Below, one piece after another: positions 17,541 to 26,229 of a stretch of 47,548 nt of DNA. Both the position numbers and the translations under genes were made by a program. This DNA comes from Halovivax asiaticus JCM 14624 (GTDB lineage: Archaea > Halobacteriota > Halobacteria > Halobacteriales > Natrialbaceae). Where the stretch lies: assembly GCF_000337515.1 (NCBI RefSeq), contig NZ_AOIQ01000006.1, forward strand, positions 506,911-554,458, written 5' to 3'. The stretch's first letter is position 1, and each line of letters begins with the position of its first letter. The notes beneath the pieces were generated by a model. The model searched no databases. It was not told the origin of the DNA and saw nothing but the letters and a program-made list of their open reading frames with translations.

Positions 17541-18617
17541 ATGCGAGTGGGGTACTTCTGCTATCACCTCTCCGGGACCGGCCCGGCGACGCGTGCCCGC
17601 GACGTGATCAACGCGATCGCCGCCGAGACGCCGGTCGACGTCGTCGTTCTCACAGGCGAACCGGAAAAGGTCGAGAGCGCCGCCACGGTCGTCCCCGTCG
17701 ACGCTCGCGACCCGCTCGACGCCGCGCGGAAGGTTCGGCGCCACTTCGCCGACGCGGATCTCGTTCACGTGCCGATCAACGTCTACCAGGCCGCGTTCGT
17801 CCGACTCGGCTACCGCGGGCCGCTGGTCGGGGGTGTCGGACCGGGGATCCAGTCGACGCTCAGACACGGCCTGCTCGGCCGAGCGATCGGAATCGACCTG
17901 AAGATCAAGACCCACGAATCCATGCGCCGCTGGGACCGATACGGGTACGAGACCGCGGTGTGCACAGCGACGATCGATCGCGACGACTTCCATCCGTACG
18001 ATGACGACAGAGTTCGAACCGTCAGGCAGCAGCTCGGGCTCGATCCGGAGACGAACGTCCTCCTCTACGTCGGTGCACTGAGCGAACCCCAGGGCGCCCA
18101 CCTCGTGTCCGAACTGGCTCGCCAATATGGAAGCGATGCTGACACCGAGACGACGGTCGTCGTCGCGGGCGATGGCCCGCTTCGATCCACGTTCGAGGAG
18201 CGTGATGACCTCCGGTACGAGGGCTTCGTTGCGAACGACGCGCTCCCTGACTACTACAACGCCGCAGACATGACGGTCATCCCCCGAGCGGAGGACGTGA
18301 CCTCTAACGTCGGCCTCGAATCGATCGCCTGTGGAACGCCCGTCGTGACGACCGCCGACGGGATCGTCCGCGATATCTTCCAGGCCCGCGGGACGTACGT
18401 CTGGGCGGACAGGAACGTCGCCGCCGTCCGCGAGACCGTCGACGCCCTCCTCGCCGACGACGACCGATACCGGGCGCAGGTCACGCGTGGCCTCGAGACG
18501 TTCGACGACATGGCGCTGTCACTCGACGATGCGGTGGAAACACACCGCAGGATCTACGAACGCCTCGCTAGAGGGGATTCGGCCAAAGCGCGCTTCAACT
18601 CACCCGCGACGCCATGA
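17541..18617 (+). CDS. GT4-type glycosyltransferase
   Basis: A 358-residue GT-B transferase. It opens with MRVGYFCYHLSGTGPATRAR, a typical GT4 acceptor-domain start with a glycine-rich loop, and carries the donor-domain signature IPRAEDVTSNVGLESIACGTPVV, with the two glutamates of the E-x7-E motif at E (RAED) and E (GLES). ATG 17541 is preferred because the longer frame adds an unrelated basic extension. It is convergent with the FkbM methyltransferase; the two stop codons are only 3 nt apart. It probably adds one hexose to the lipid-linked glycan, with specificity unknown. Confidence 0.83.
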   Translation: MRVGYFCYHLSGTGPATRARDVINAIAAETPVDVVVLTGEPEKVESAATVVPVDARDPLDAARKVRRHFADADLVHVPINVYQAAFVRLGYRGPLVGGVGPGIQSTLRHGLLGRAIGIDLKIKTHESMRRWDRYGYETAVCTATIDRDDFHPYDDDRVRTVRQQLGLDPETNVLLYVGALSEPQGAHLVSELARQYGSDADTETTVVVAGDGPLRSTFEERDDLRYEGFVANDALPDYYNAADMTVIPRAEDVTSNVGLESIACGTPVVTTADGIVRDIFQARGTYVWADRNVAAVRETVDALLADDDRYRAQVTRGLETFDDMALSLDDAVETHRRIYERLARGDSAKARFNSPATP

Positions 18618-18620
18618 CGA

Positions 18621-19349
18621 CTACATGATTTCGCGTGTCGCCGTGACGATGTCCTTCGGCCCGTCGGCGGTCACCGTGACGCGGGTCGTCTCGATGGCGT
18701 ATCCGCGTTCGGAGAGCGTCTGTGTGAGGACGTCCGTCGAGGAGCCCTGCTGGGGGTGTGATTCGACTACGACGGCCCGGGGGTCGATCTCCATATCGCG
18801 GACGACAGCTCGCTCCGCTCCTTCACAGTCCATCACGAGGACGTCGCAGGCGGGCAGGTCGGACGCGTCGATCCGGGACGCGCCGGCCATCGATCCGTAG
18901 ATCTTCACGTCAGACCCTACGACGGCCTGGCGAACGTCAACCCGATCGCCCGGTCGATCCCCACGGACCTCGCCAGTCAGTTCGAGCGCCTCCTCGATGG
19001 CGGACACCTGTGCGGCGTTCGCCTCGTAACTCACGACGCGGCCCTCGTCGCCGACCGCGATCGCCGCCCTGGCGGTACAGACGCCGTAGCCGCCGCCGAT
19101 CTCGACGACGGTATCGCCGGGTGCAATCGCCGACATCATGCTGTCGACGAGCGTCGCCTTGTAGTCGGGTTCGTGCAGTCGAGCCTGCAGGTCGAGCAGG
19201 TAGTACCGTCGCGTAACGACGCCGTTGTACACACCCGGTATTCGCGGGAGCCGTCGACGGAGGGTCGCGTCGTAGAGGCGTCGCACCTGGGCCGTGGCGC
19301 CCTCGATCATCGGGGGTATCCTCTCACTTCCGCCGCGTTGGTCGGGCAT
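18621..19349 (-). CDS. FkbM family methyltransferase
   Basis: 242 residues. The SAM site is VVEIGGGYGVCTARAA near residue 80, followed by VVSYEANAAQ (motif II) and the FkbM-typical block DVLVMDCEGAE with an aspartate-cysteine-glutamate core near residue 165. FkbM proteins are O-methyltransferases found in many glycan and antibiotic clusters. The first ATG leaves only 33 nt to the divergent flippase gene, so the true start may be the ATG 13 codons later (19310). Likely role: terminal O-methylation of a glycan sugar. Confidence 0.82.
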   Translation of the reverse strand: MPDQRGGSERIPPMIEGATAQVRRLYDATLRRRLPRIPGVYNGVVTRRYYLLDLQARLHEPDYKATLVDSMMSAIAPGDTVVEIGGGYGVCTARAAIAVGDEGRVVSYEANAAQVSAIEEALELTGEVRGDRPGDRVDVRQAVVGSDVKIYGSMAGASRIDASDLPACDVLVMDCEGAERAVVRDMEIDPRAVVVESHPQQGSSTDVLTQTLSERGYAIETTRVTVTADGPKDIVTATREIM

Positions 19350-19382
19350 GCTTTAGGTACCAGCGTCAATAACTGGTGGTAA

Positions 19383-20807
19383 ATGCGTTTCGGGCGCACG
19401 GCAGCGGCGTACTTCGCCTCGCAGGTCGCCCTCTCGCTCGCGGGCTTTCTGGCGACGTTCTTCATCGCTCGCCTGCTCGGTGCCGCGGCGCTCGGCACCT
19501 ACACGGTCGCCGTTGCCGTCCTCTTCTGGCTGAAGGTGCCGACGAACGGTATCACGGCCGCGATCAACAAACGGGTGAGCGAGGGGGTCGATCGCGGCGC
19601 CTACGTCGGAGGTGGCCTCGGGCTGTCGATAGCCGTCGCCGGAGCGATTTCAGTTCTCGTGCTCGCGTTCGGCGGGTACGTCGATCGATACGTGGGAGCC
19701 GGGGTGAGCGGGTTGATCGTCGTTCTCTATATTGCGAACGTCCTCTTCGACGGCGTCAGCGCCAGCCTGAAGGGACAGAAGAAGGTCGCCCACGCGGGCG
19801 GGGTGAGCGTCGTCGAACGGGTCGGCCGGCTGCTCGCGCAGGTCGGCGTGATCCTGCTCGGCTACGAGGTCGCCGGGCTGGTCGTCGGGCACGCCATCTC
19901 GCTGTTCGTCGCCGCGATGCTCGGCCTCGCCCTCTTCGATGTCCGGCCGCGGCTACCGACACGAGACCAGCTGGCCAGCCTGTTCGACTACGGCCGCTAC
20001 TCGTGGCTCGGCAGCTTACAATCCCAGATGTTCGGCTGGATGGACACGACGGTGCTGGCCTTCTTCGTCGCCACGTCGCTGATCGGTATCTACGAGGTCG
20101 CCTGGACGCTGGCGTCGACGCTCACCCTGATCAGTACCGCCGTCCAGCAGACGCTCTTTCCTGAACTGAGCGATCTGGGGACCGACGACCGACACGAGCG
20201 GATCCATCACTTCCTGAACGAGGGGCTGGTGTTTACCGGTATCTTCGTGATTCCTGGCCTCGTCGGCGCACTCATCCTCGGACCACGACTATTGCGCATC
20301 TACCGCCCCGAGTTCAGCCAGGGAGCGACGATTCTGGTGATCTTGATCGCCGCTCGCGGCGTCGCCGCGTTCGGCTCACAGTTCGTCTCCGGCATCAACG
20401 CGCTCGATCGACCGGACGTCGCCTTCACGATCAATGGCGCCTTCGTCCTGACGAACCTCTCGCTCAACGTCGTGCTGATCCGGGCCTTCGGCTGGTACGG
20501 CGCCGCGGTTGCGACCGCTCTCTCGGCCTGCCTGTTGACCGTTCTCGCGTACTACGGCCTGTCGGGACTGATCGGTCGCCCGTCGATTCCAGCCCGCGAA
20601 ATCGGTCTCCAGTTCGTCGCCGCACTGGCGATGGCACTCGTCATTTACGGCCTGCAGACGATCACACCGTCCACTCACTACACCACGGTCGGGCTCGTCG
20701 TCGCCGGTGCCGTCACGTACGTCGCGCTCCTCGTCGGGCTGTCTCCGCGGGTGAGAAAAAAGGCAGTCGCGTTGGTCCCGCTCTCGGATCGATTCGCACT
20801 GACGTGA
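19383..20807 (+). CDS. Wzx/AglR-like polysaccharide flippase (MATE/MOP superfamily)
   Basis: A 474-residue, very hydrophobic protein with about 12-14 membrane helices, starting with AAYFASQVALSLAGFLATFF as the first helix and having the polysaccharide-biosynthesis (PF01943/PF13440) pattern: paired N- and C-terminal helix bundles and a cytoplasmic loop with NALDRPDVAF. Such proteins flip lipid-linked sugars across the membrane; in Haloferax AglR has been linked to flipping dolichol-linked mannose. It is the second flippase candidate of this island, besides the ABC protein at the left edge. It is convergent with the fusion glycosyltransferase, 32 nt apart. Confidence 0.85.
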   Translation: MRFGRTAAAYFASQVALSLAGFLATFFIARLLGAAALGTYTVAVAVLFWLKVPTNGITAAINKRVSEGVDRGAYVGGGLGLSIAVAGAISVLVLAFGGYVDRYVGAGVSGLIVVLYIANVLFDGVSASLKGQKKVAHAGGVSVVERVGRLLAQVGVILLGYEVAGLVVGHAISLFVAAMLGLALFDVRPRLPTRDQLASLFDYGRYSWLGSLQSQMFGWMDTTVLAFFVATSLIGIYEVAWTLASTLTLISTAVQQTLFPELSDLGTDDRHERIHHFLNEGLVFTGIFVIPGLVGALILGPRLLRIYRPEFSQGATILVILIAARGVAAFGSQFVSGINALDRPDVAFTINGAFVLTNLSLNVVLIRAFGWYGAAVATALSACLLTVLAYYGLSGLIGRPSIPAREIGLQFVAALAMALVIYGLQTITPSTHYTTVGLVVAGAVTYVALLVGLSPRVRKKAVALVPLSDRFALT

Positions 20808-20839
20808 GTGGCTCGCGTTCGTCGCAGTGTGTCCCAGCG

Positions 20840-23152
20840 TCACTGCCGATCGACGAGGGACCGTTCGTCCCCATCAGCACGCTTCTTCACAGCCCCCTCG
20901 CCGAGTGCATGCAGGATCTGCCCATACCGATCGACGGCTGCGTCGAAATCGTATTCTCGCACGATCAACGACCGCCCGTCCTGGCTCATTCGGGGGAGCC
21001 GCCCACCGTCGAGCGCACTGACGATCGTGTCCGCGATCACGTCGCCCTCACGGTCGTCCATGTGCAATCCAGTCTCGCCATCGCGGACGACGTCAGGAAC
21101 GCCGGAGACCGGCGACGCGTACACGGGCGTCCCACACGCGAGTGACTCGAGGATCGTCGTCGGCAACCCCTCGGTCGGTTCCGACGGCATCACGAGCAAT
21201 CGGAGGGCGTTCAGCTCGCGCGGAACTTCGTCGTGGTCGACCCACCCGGTGACGACGACCGAACCGCGCTCGATCTCGTCGGCCAGCGCCGTCTCGACCT
21301 GCTCGCGCAGTGCCCCGTCGCCGACGAACCGAAACGTCACGTCGTCAGGGAGTTCCCTGGCGACCTGAATCAGCGTGTGAATCCCTTTCTCCTGATCGAG
21401 CCGGCCGACGAACCCGACGGTTCGATCACGCTCGTCGAACGGAGTCGTCGGACGGAACCGGTCGGTGTCGACGTATCGAGCACCGTTCGTGAACAGCGTG
21501 TCGCTGTCTCGCTCGAGTCCTAACTCCCGCGCCATACCGGGCGTGTAGGCGATGACAGCGTCGGCGGCGGAGTAACCGATCCGTTCCAGTACACGTACCG
21601 GCAGTGCGAGCGCGCGGGCCAAGGGGGCGGGAAACTGCCGTTCCCAGTTCAGTCTGAGTGAGCGCGGAACGTCGCCCCGTGGTTCCAGGGCGACGGTTTT
21701 CCCGATCGCACGGGCAAAGAGGATCGGCAGGAGGTACGACGTCGCGCCGAAGAACAGGACGATGTCCTCGTCGGTCCGGGCGAGTTCACGACACATGCGA
21801 AGTTGATTGGCCACGAATCGAACGGCGGCGACGGCAGCATTCGACTGACCGGCTCCTTTTTCGGTGAGTTCGACGACGTCGTATCGGTCGCGCATCGCCG
21901 ACTCGGTCGGCAGATCCGCAGTGATCAACGACACGGTCGCGTGGACCGAGAGCACGTCGAGTAACGTACGCGTCGCGGTTTCGCCCGGATCGCTCAATGG
22001 GTGGGTTACGACACACACACCCAGTCGCTCCCCGGTATCATCGTGAGCCGTGTTCGCCGTTTGTCGCCGATCGGGAGCCGCTGACTGTCGCCGGCCCGAT
22101 ACCGCTGACCGCTGCCGATCAGATGTCGACGACTGGCCTCGATCGGACGTCGACGGCCGTCGTCGATCGGGCACCGATGACAGTCGCTGCTCGGGCGTCG
22201 AAGGTTGCCGTCGATCAGAAGCCGACAACTGTGGCCGCCAGCGCGTGACCCCGTAGAGGTAGCCGAGACCGACGGCGACCGTGAGCACGAAGAGTGAGAG
22301 TAACTGCAGTGCGTTTTGCCGAACGGGTCCACCCACCATTCCCCGGATTCGGTCGGGGATCGATTCGACGACGAGGCTCCGGAGGAATTCACTCTCTTCG
22401 TCGGTCGAGTCCACCACCAGGACGGCCATCGCACGTTTCGAGTATCCTTGCCAAAATGCACGGCCGAGCAGCCAGCGAGGATCGGTTCGGTACTCGAACA
22501 CCTTGTGTTCGACGACGGCGTCGGGATCGTACCAGATGCCACGGCCGTATCGTCGGCGCATGCGCACACAGAGTTCCGCCTCTTCGCCCTGTAGGTTCGA
22601 ATCGCCCTTCCGCCCGCCGATAGCCGGATCGAATCCCCCGAGTTCGAGAAAGACGTCCCGGCGAAAGGAGATAGTAGAGCCGAACGTATTCCGAACCTCG
22701 TCAGGGCCGTCGGCGAAGCCGTCGTGAGTCTCCCCGACGAGCCAGTAGAACTCGGGCGGGAGAGCGGTTGGCTCCCCGGCCTCCCAGCGCGGTGCCATCC
22801 GTCCGCCAACGGCGATCGCGTCGTGGTCCTCGTAGGCCGCAACTAACCGCTCGACCCAGCGGCGGTCGGCCACGGCGTCGTCATCGATGAACGCGACGAC
22901 GTCACCCGTTGCGAGTTCAGCCCCCAAATTCCGGCTCCGGGTCAGGCCTCGGTTTTCGTCCGTGCAGTGGACGACGGCGTCGTTCAAGTCACCGGACTCC
23001 TCGATAATTCGGTCGTAGACGGCCGGTGCATTGTCGACGACGATGACGAGCTCGACGTCGTCGTACGTCTGGTCGAAGACGCTATCGACCGCCTCCCGAA
23101 AGTGCTCGTAGCTATCGAGCGCGTACGTACAGACGACGACCGAGACCTGCAT
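20840..23152 (-). CDS. Fusion glycosyltransferase: GT2 (AglG-like) - membrane anchor - repeat linker - GT4
   Basis: 770 residues in one intact frame. Residues 1 to about 308 are a GT2 transferase strongly similar to the separate gene at 10776-11696, with the acidic cluster in AFIDDDAV and the hydrophobic anchor LFVLTVAVGLGYLYGV at about 285-305. Residues about 312-368 are a repetitive Arg/Ser/Pro/Asp linker of seven octapeptides. From about 375 to the end lies a GT4 transferase with GFVGRLDQEKG and the donor motif EPTEGLPTTILESLACGTP. The GT4 part probably acts on the product of the GT2 part or a neighbouring step. With one anchor helix the two catalytic domains would lie on opposite membrane faces, which is unlikely, so the real topology needs two passes or a re-entrant segment. 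Confidence 0.85.
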   Translation of the reverse strand: MQVSVVVCTYALDSYEHFREAVDSVFDQTYDDVELVIVVDNAPAVYDRIIEESGDLNDAVVHCTDENRGLTRSRNLGAELATGDVVAFIDDDAVADRRWVERLVAAYEDHDAIAVGGRMAPRWEAGEPTALPPEFYWLVGETHDGFADGPDEVRNTFGSTISFRRDVFLELGGFDPAIGGRKGDSNLQGEEAELCVRMRRRYGRGIWYDPDAVVEHKVFEYRTDPRWLLGRAFWQGYSKRAMAVLVVDSTDEESEFLRSLVVESIPDRIRGMVGGPVRQNALQLLSLFVLTVAVGLGYLYGVTRWRPQLSASDRRQPSTPEQRLSSVPDRRRPSTSDRGQSSTSDRQRSAVSGRRQSAAPDRRQTANTAHDDTGERLGVCVVTHPLSDPGETATRTLLDVLSVHATVSLITADLPTESAMRDRYDVVELTEKGAGQSNAAVAAVRFVANQLRMCRELARTDEDIVLFFGATSYLLPILFARAIGKTVALEPRGDVPRSLRLNWERQFPAPLARALALPVRVLERIGYSAADAVIAYTPGMARELGLERDSDTLFTNGARYVDTDRFRPTTPFDERDRTVGFVGRLDQEKGIHTLIQVARELPDDVTFRFVGDGALREQVETALADEIERGSVVVTGWVDHDEVPRELNALRLLVMPSEPTEGLPTTILESLACGTPVYASPVSGVPDVVRDGETGLHMDDREGDVIADTIVSALDGGRLPRMSQDGRSLIVREYDFDAAVDRYGQILHALGEGAVKKRADGDERSLVDRQ
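22068..22235 (-). repeat. Seven imperfect 24-bp tandem repeats coding for the octapeptide linker
   Basis: Seven contiguous 24-bp units (22068, 22092, 22116, 22140, 22164, 22188, 22212) share a pattern beginning CGATCGG/CGATCAG on the plus strand. On the coding strand each gives an octapeptide close to DRRxSSxx (for example DRRRPSTS, DRGQSSTS, DRRQSAAP). The period is a multiple of 3, so unit number can change without breaking the frame. Confidence 0.85.
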
Positions 23153-23255
23153 CGCCGCCGACGACGGTGGCGTTCCCCGTAGTTAGTGACTCCCTCAGAC
23201 GGTCATCGAGACCGGACCGGGCCAGCCTGCGTCTGTTCGCCTCCGTATGAGAAGG

Positions 23256-23262
23256 CTTATTG
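23256..23262 (+). promoter_or_regulatory. TATA box of aglB
   Basis: CTTATTG, 25-31 nt before the aglB ATG, with the same core GCTTATTGA as the ABC transporter promoter at the left edge. It implies a leaderless transcript. Confidence 0.5.
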
Positions 23263-23286
23263 ACCCGATAGCGAATCGTAACGCCA

Positions 23287-26166
23287 ATGAGTAGCGAGAC
23301 TGCAGACGCCCGAGCCCTCCAGGCCGAGGACGTCGTCGCGTTCGTCGAACGCTACGGTCACCTCGCCGCAGTTGGCCTCCTCATGGTCTTCATGCTGTGG
23401 ACGCGCCTGCTCAACTTCGGCGTGTTCAGAAACCGAGACGAGGTCGCGTTTTCGGGTATCGACTCCTGGTACCACTGGCGAACGACAGAATGGACGGCGG
23501 AGAACTTCCCGTGGACGATGCCGTACGAGGTGTACACGGGCTTCCCCGAGGGGAACTACGTCGGACAGTTCGGGACGCTGTTCGACCAGCTCGTTGCAAC
23601 CGTGGCGATGCTCATCGGGCTGGGCAGTCCGACACAGTCGGACGTCTACCTCGCCGCCCTGCTCGTCGTCCCGATCCTCGCCGCGCTCGTTGCAATCCCG
23701 GTCTACCTGATCACGACGAAGGTGAGCGACGGGAATCGCCTCGCTGGAATCATCGCCGTCGCTATTCTGGCGCTCTCGCCGGGGTCGTTCATGGGTCGGA
23801 CGACGACTGGCTCCTTCGACCACACCGTCGCCGAGGTGCTGTTCATGGCGGTCGCCGTCCTCGCATTGGTCGTCGCCCTGCGGACGGCCGAACGTGACAA
23901 GCCGATCTGGGAGCTCATCAAAGCGACGGAGTACGACCCGCTCAAACCGAGTGCGACGTACGCGGCGCTCGCCGGGGTCGCGATCAGCCTCTATCTGTGG
24001 ACCTGGCCACCGGGCGTCGTCTTCGTCGGCATCCTCGGCGTCTTCTTCGCCGTCCAGCTCACCCTCGACTTCGTCCGCGGCGTCTCGCCAGATCACGTCG
24101 CGTTCGTCGGTGTGATCAGCATGGCGGTTCCGACGATATTCAGTCTCCTGATGGCCGACGTCTATACGTTCAGTAACGTTACGGATTTTGCACTTCTCCA
24201 GCCGGCGGCCGCCGCACTTGTCGCGGTCGGCTGTGTCTTCATGGCCTGGCTCGCCCGTGAATGGGACGCACGCGATATCGACCGCGCGTTCTACCCGGTC
24301 GCGATCATCGGACTGCTGGTCGCCGGACTGGCCGTCCTCTCGGTCGTTCTGCCGGAACTCTACAACACGCTCATCACCAACCTCACCTCCCGGCTGCTGC
24401 CCCTCAATCCCTCCACTACCGGACTCACGGTGGGGGAGGTCAAGCCACCGGACTCGTTCGTCGATCAGGCCTGGGCCGAGTTCCGGATGGGGCTGTACCT
24501 CTTCATCCTGGGCCTCATCATGATCGTAGCCCGTTCGCTCACGGGGAAGCGCTACCGCGCCGAGCACACCCTCGTGATCGTGTGGGGGCTGTTCCTGGCG
24601 AGTATGGCCGCCACCCAGCTTCGCTTCTGGTACTACTTCATCCTACCAGTCGCGATCCTCTCGGGGTACACCATCGGACAGCTAATCGACCTGATCGATC
24701 TGCGGCCGGTCGACTCGATCCACGACATAAAGGGCTATCAGGTGCTGTCGATCCTGCTCGTCCTGATGATCGTGCTCGTGCCGTTCGCTCCCGCGCTCTC
24801 GAGCGCGACGGCCGTCGACGTCGGGAAGGGCGCCGATCAGGACTACAACTCGGAGATTTGGGAGGAGCCGAACGCGTACATGCAGGAGAACACCCCCGAG
24901 CCAGGGAACCTCTACGGTGCCGGTAACGCCTCCGAACTCGATTACTTCGGCAGCTACGAGATCCCACCGAATCAGAACTACGACTACCCCGACGGCGCCT
25001 ACGGCGTGATGTCGTGGTGGGACTACGGCCACCTGATAACCACGCAGGGTGAACGTATCCCGCACGCAAATCCGTTCCAGCAGCACGCCCAGAGCGCTTC
25101 CGCGTACCTGCAGGCGCCGAGCGAAGAGAAGGCGAACGAGATACTGGACGCCATCAACGCGGGAATGGACCCACGACTCGACGCGAACGGTAACGTCACC
25201 GTCGACGCACCGGACGACGTCGACAACGACATGCCGTACGTGATGATCGACTACCAGATGGCCTCGACGAAGTTCCATGCCATCAGTCAGTGGACCGGTC
25301 CCGACTTCCGGGAGTACGTCGGTCAGTCGGAACTGAACCTGGGGCAAAATCAGTCCCAGCAGGCACTCGTGCCGAGCGAAGATTACGAGGACACGCAGCT
25401 GGCGAGGCTATATCTTCAGGACACCAACGGTCTGGAACACTACCGACTGATTCACGAAGCCGATCGCTACGCCTACGTGGGCGGTGCCATAGAGGGCCGA
25501 CAGTTCAACCCATTCACCGGCTTCGATCAGGGGACCACTTGGAACGAATCACGGAGCACGGCCGCACAGGTCCAGCAGGCGAACATACAGAACTCGTTGC
25601 TCCAAGGAACCTTCTACGAGGGCCAGGTGGAGTCGACGGTCAAGAGCTTCGAACGAGTCGAGGGCGCCACGCTCTCGGGCACGGCCGAGCAGGTCGACAC
25701 CGCGAACGCGACCGCCATCGTCGCGCTGGACCTCGAGACGAACACGGGCCGAACGTTCACCTACAGCCAGACCGCCGAAGTCGCCGACGACGGCAGCTTC
25801 GAGGTCACCGTCCCGTATGCGACCGAGGAATCGCTCGGTCCGGACGACGGCTACACCGACAGCGCGGTGGAGGCGAACGGCTCCTACGAGGTCTACGTCG
25901 GCTCCGATGAGGACTTCTATCAGGCGAACGCGACCGTCGACGAACCGTCAATCTACGACGGCGAGACGGTCTCCGTCAGCGGGTTCGAGGAGACCGATCT
26001 CGGCGGCGGGAACGAGAGCGACGGAGGAAACGAGAGCGACGACGGAGGAAGCGACGCAAACGACGACACCGCCCCCGCGAACGACGGCGGTAGCGACGAC
26101 GATAGCACGTCGACGAGCGACGACACGACCACACACGTCGGCGGCGCACGCGTCGCCGGCGCCTGA
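23287..26166 (+). CDS. aglB: Oligosaccharyltransferase AglB (STT3 family)
   Basis: A 959-residue archaeal oligosaccharyltransferase, which transfers the finished glycan from dolichyl phosphate to Asn in Asn-X-Ser/Thr on the outer face of the membrane. The first half has about a dozen membrane helices. The first external loop holds the metal-binding FSGIDSWYHWR (Asp at about residue 58). The catalytic signature SWWDYG lies at residues 576-581, starting the soluble C-terminal domain. The last 55 or so residues are a Gly/Asn/Asp/Ser/Thr-rich acidic tail, a likely disordered surface extension. It is divergent from the fusion GT gene, sharing a 134-nt promoter region, and is followed by DUF368 in the same direction. 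Confidence 0.96.
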   Translation: MSSETADARALQAEDVVAFVERYGHLAAVGLLMVFMLWTRLLNFGVFRNRDEVAFSGIDSWYHWRTTEWTAENFPWTMPYEVYTGFPEGNYVGQFGTLFDQLVATVAMLIGLGSPTQSDVYLAALLVVPILAALVAIPVYLITTKVSDGNRLAGIIAVAILALSPGSFMGRTTTGSFDHTVAEVLFMAVAVLALVVALRTAERDKPIWELIKATEYDPLKPSATYAALAGVAISLYLWTWPPGVVFVGILGVFFAVQLTLDFVRGVSPDHVAFVGVISMAVPTIFSLLMADVYTFSNVTDFALLQPAAAALVAVGCVFMAWLAREWDARDIDRAFYPVAIIGLLVAGLAVLSVVLPELYNTLITNLTSRLLPLNPSTTGLTVGEVKPPDSFVDQAWAEFRMGLYLFILGLIMIVARSLTGKRYRAEHTLVIVWGLFLASMAATQLRFWYYFILPVAILSGYTIGQLIDLIDLRPVDSIHDIKGYQVLSILLVLMIVLVPFAPALSSATAVDVGKGADQDYNSEIWEEPNAYMQENTPEPGNLYGAGNASELDYFGSYEIPPNQNYDYPDGAYGVMSWWDYGHLITTQGERIPHANPFQQHAQSASAYLQAPSEEKANEILDAINAGMDPRLDANGNVTVDAPDDVDNDMPYVMIDYQMASTKFHAISQWTGPDFREYVGQSELNLGQNQSQQALVPSEDYEDTQLARLYLQDTNGLEHYRLIHEADRYAYVGGAIEGRQFNPFTGFDQGTTWNESRSTAAQVQQANIQNSLLQGTFYEGQVESTVKSFERVEGATLSGTAEQVDTANATAIVALDLETNTGRTFTYSQTAEVADDGSFEVTVPYATEESLGPDDGYTDSAVEANGSYEVYVGSDEDFYQANATVDEPSIYDGETVSVSGFEETDLGGGNESDGGNESDDGGSDANDDTAPANDGGSDDDSTSTSDDTTTHVGGARVAGA

Positions 26167-26229
26167 TCGACCGCAGCCGGCGCGGTCGAAGCGAACGCTT
26201 TTCCGGCCATCACCTGTACCATCTCGGCA

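Noticed and set aside
23257-24567. 436-codon open frame opposite aglB
   Set aside because: Antisense shadow of the membrane part of aglB, unusually rich in Asp/Arg/Glu without any motif.
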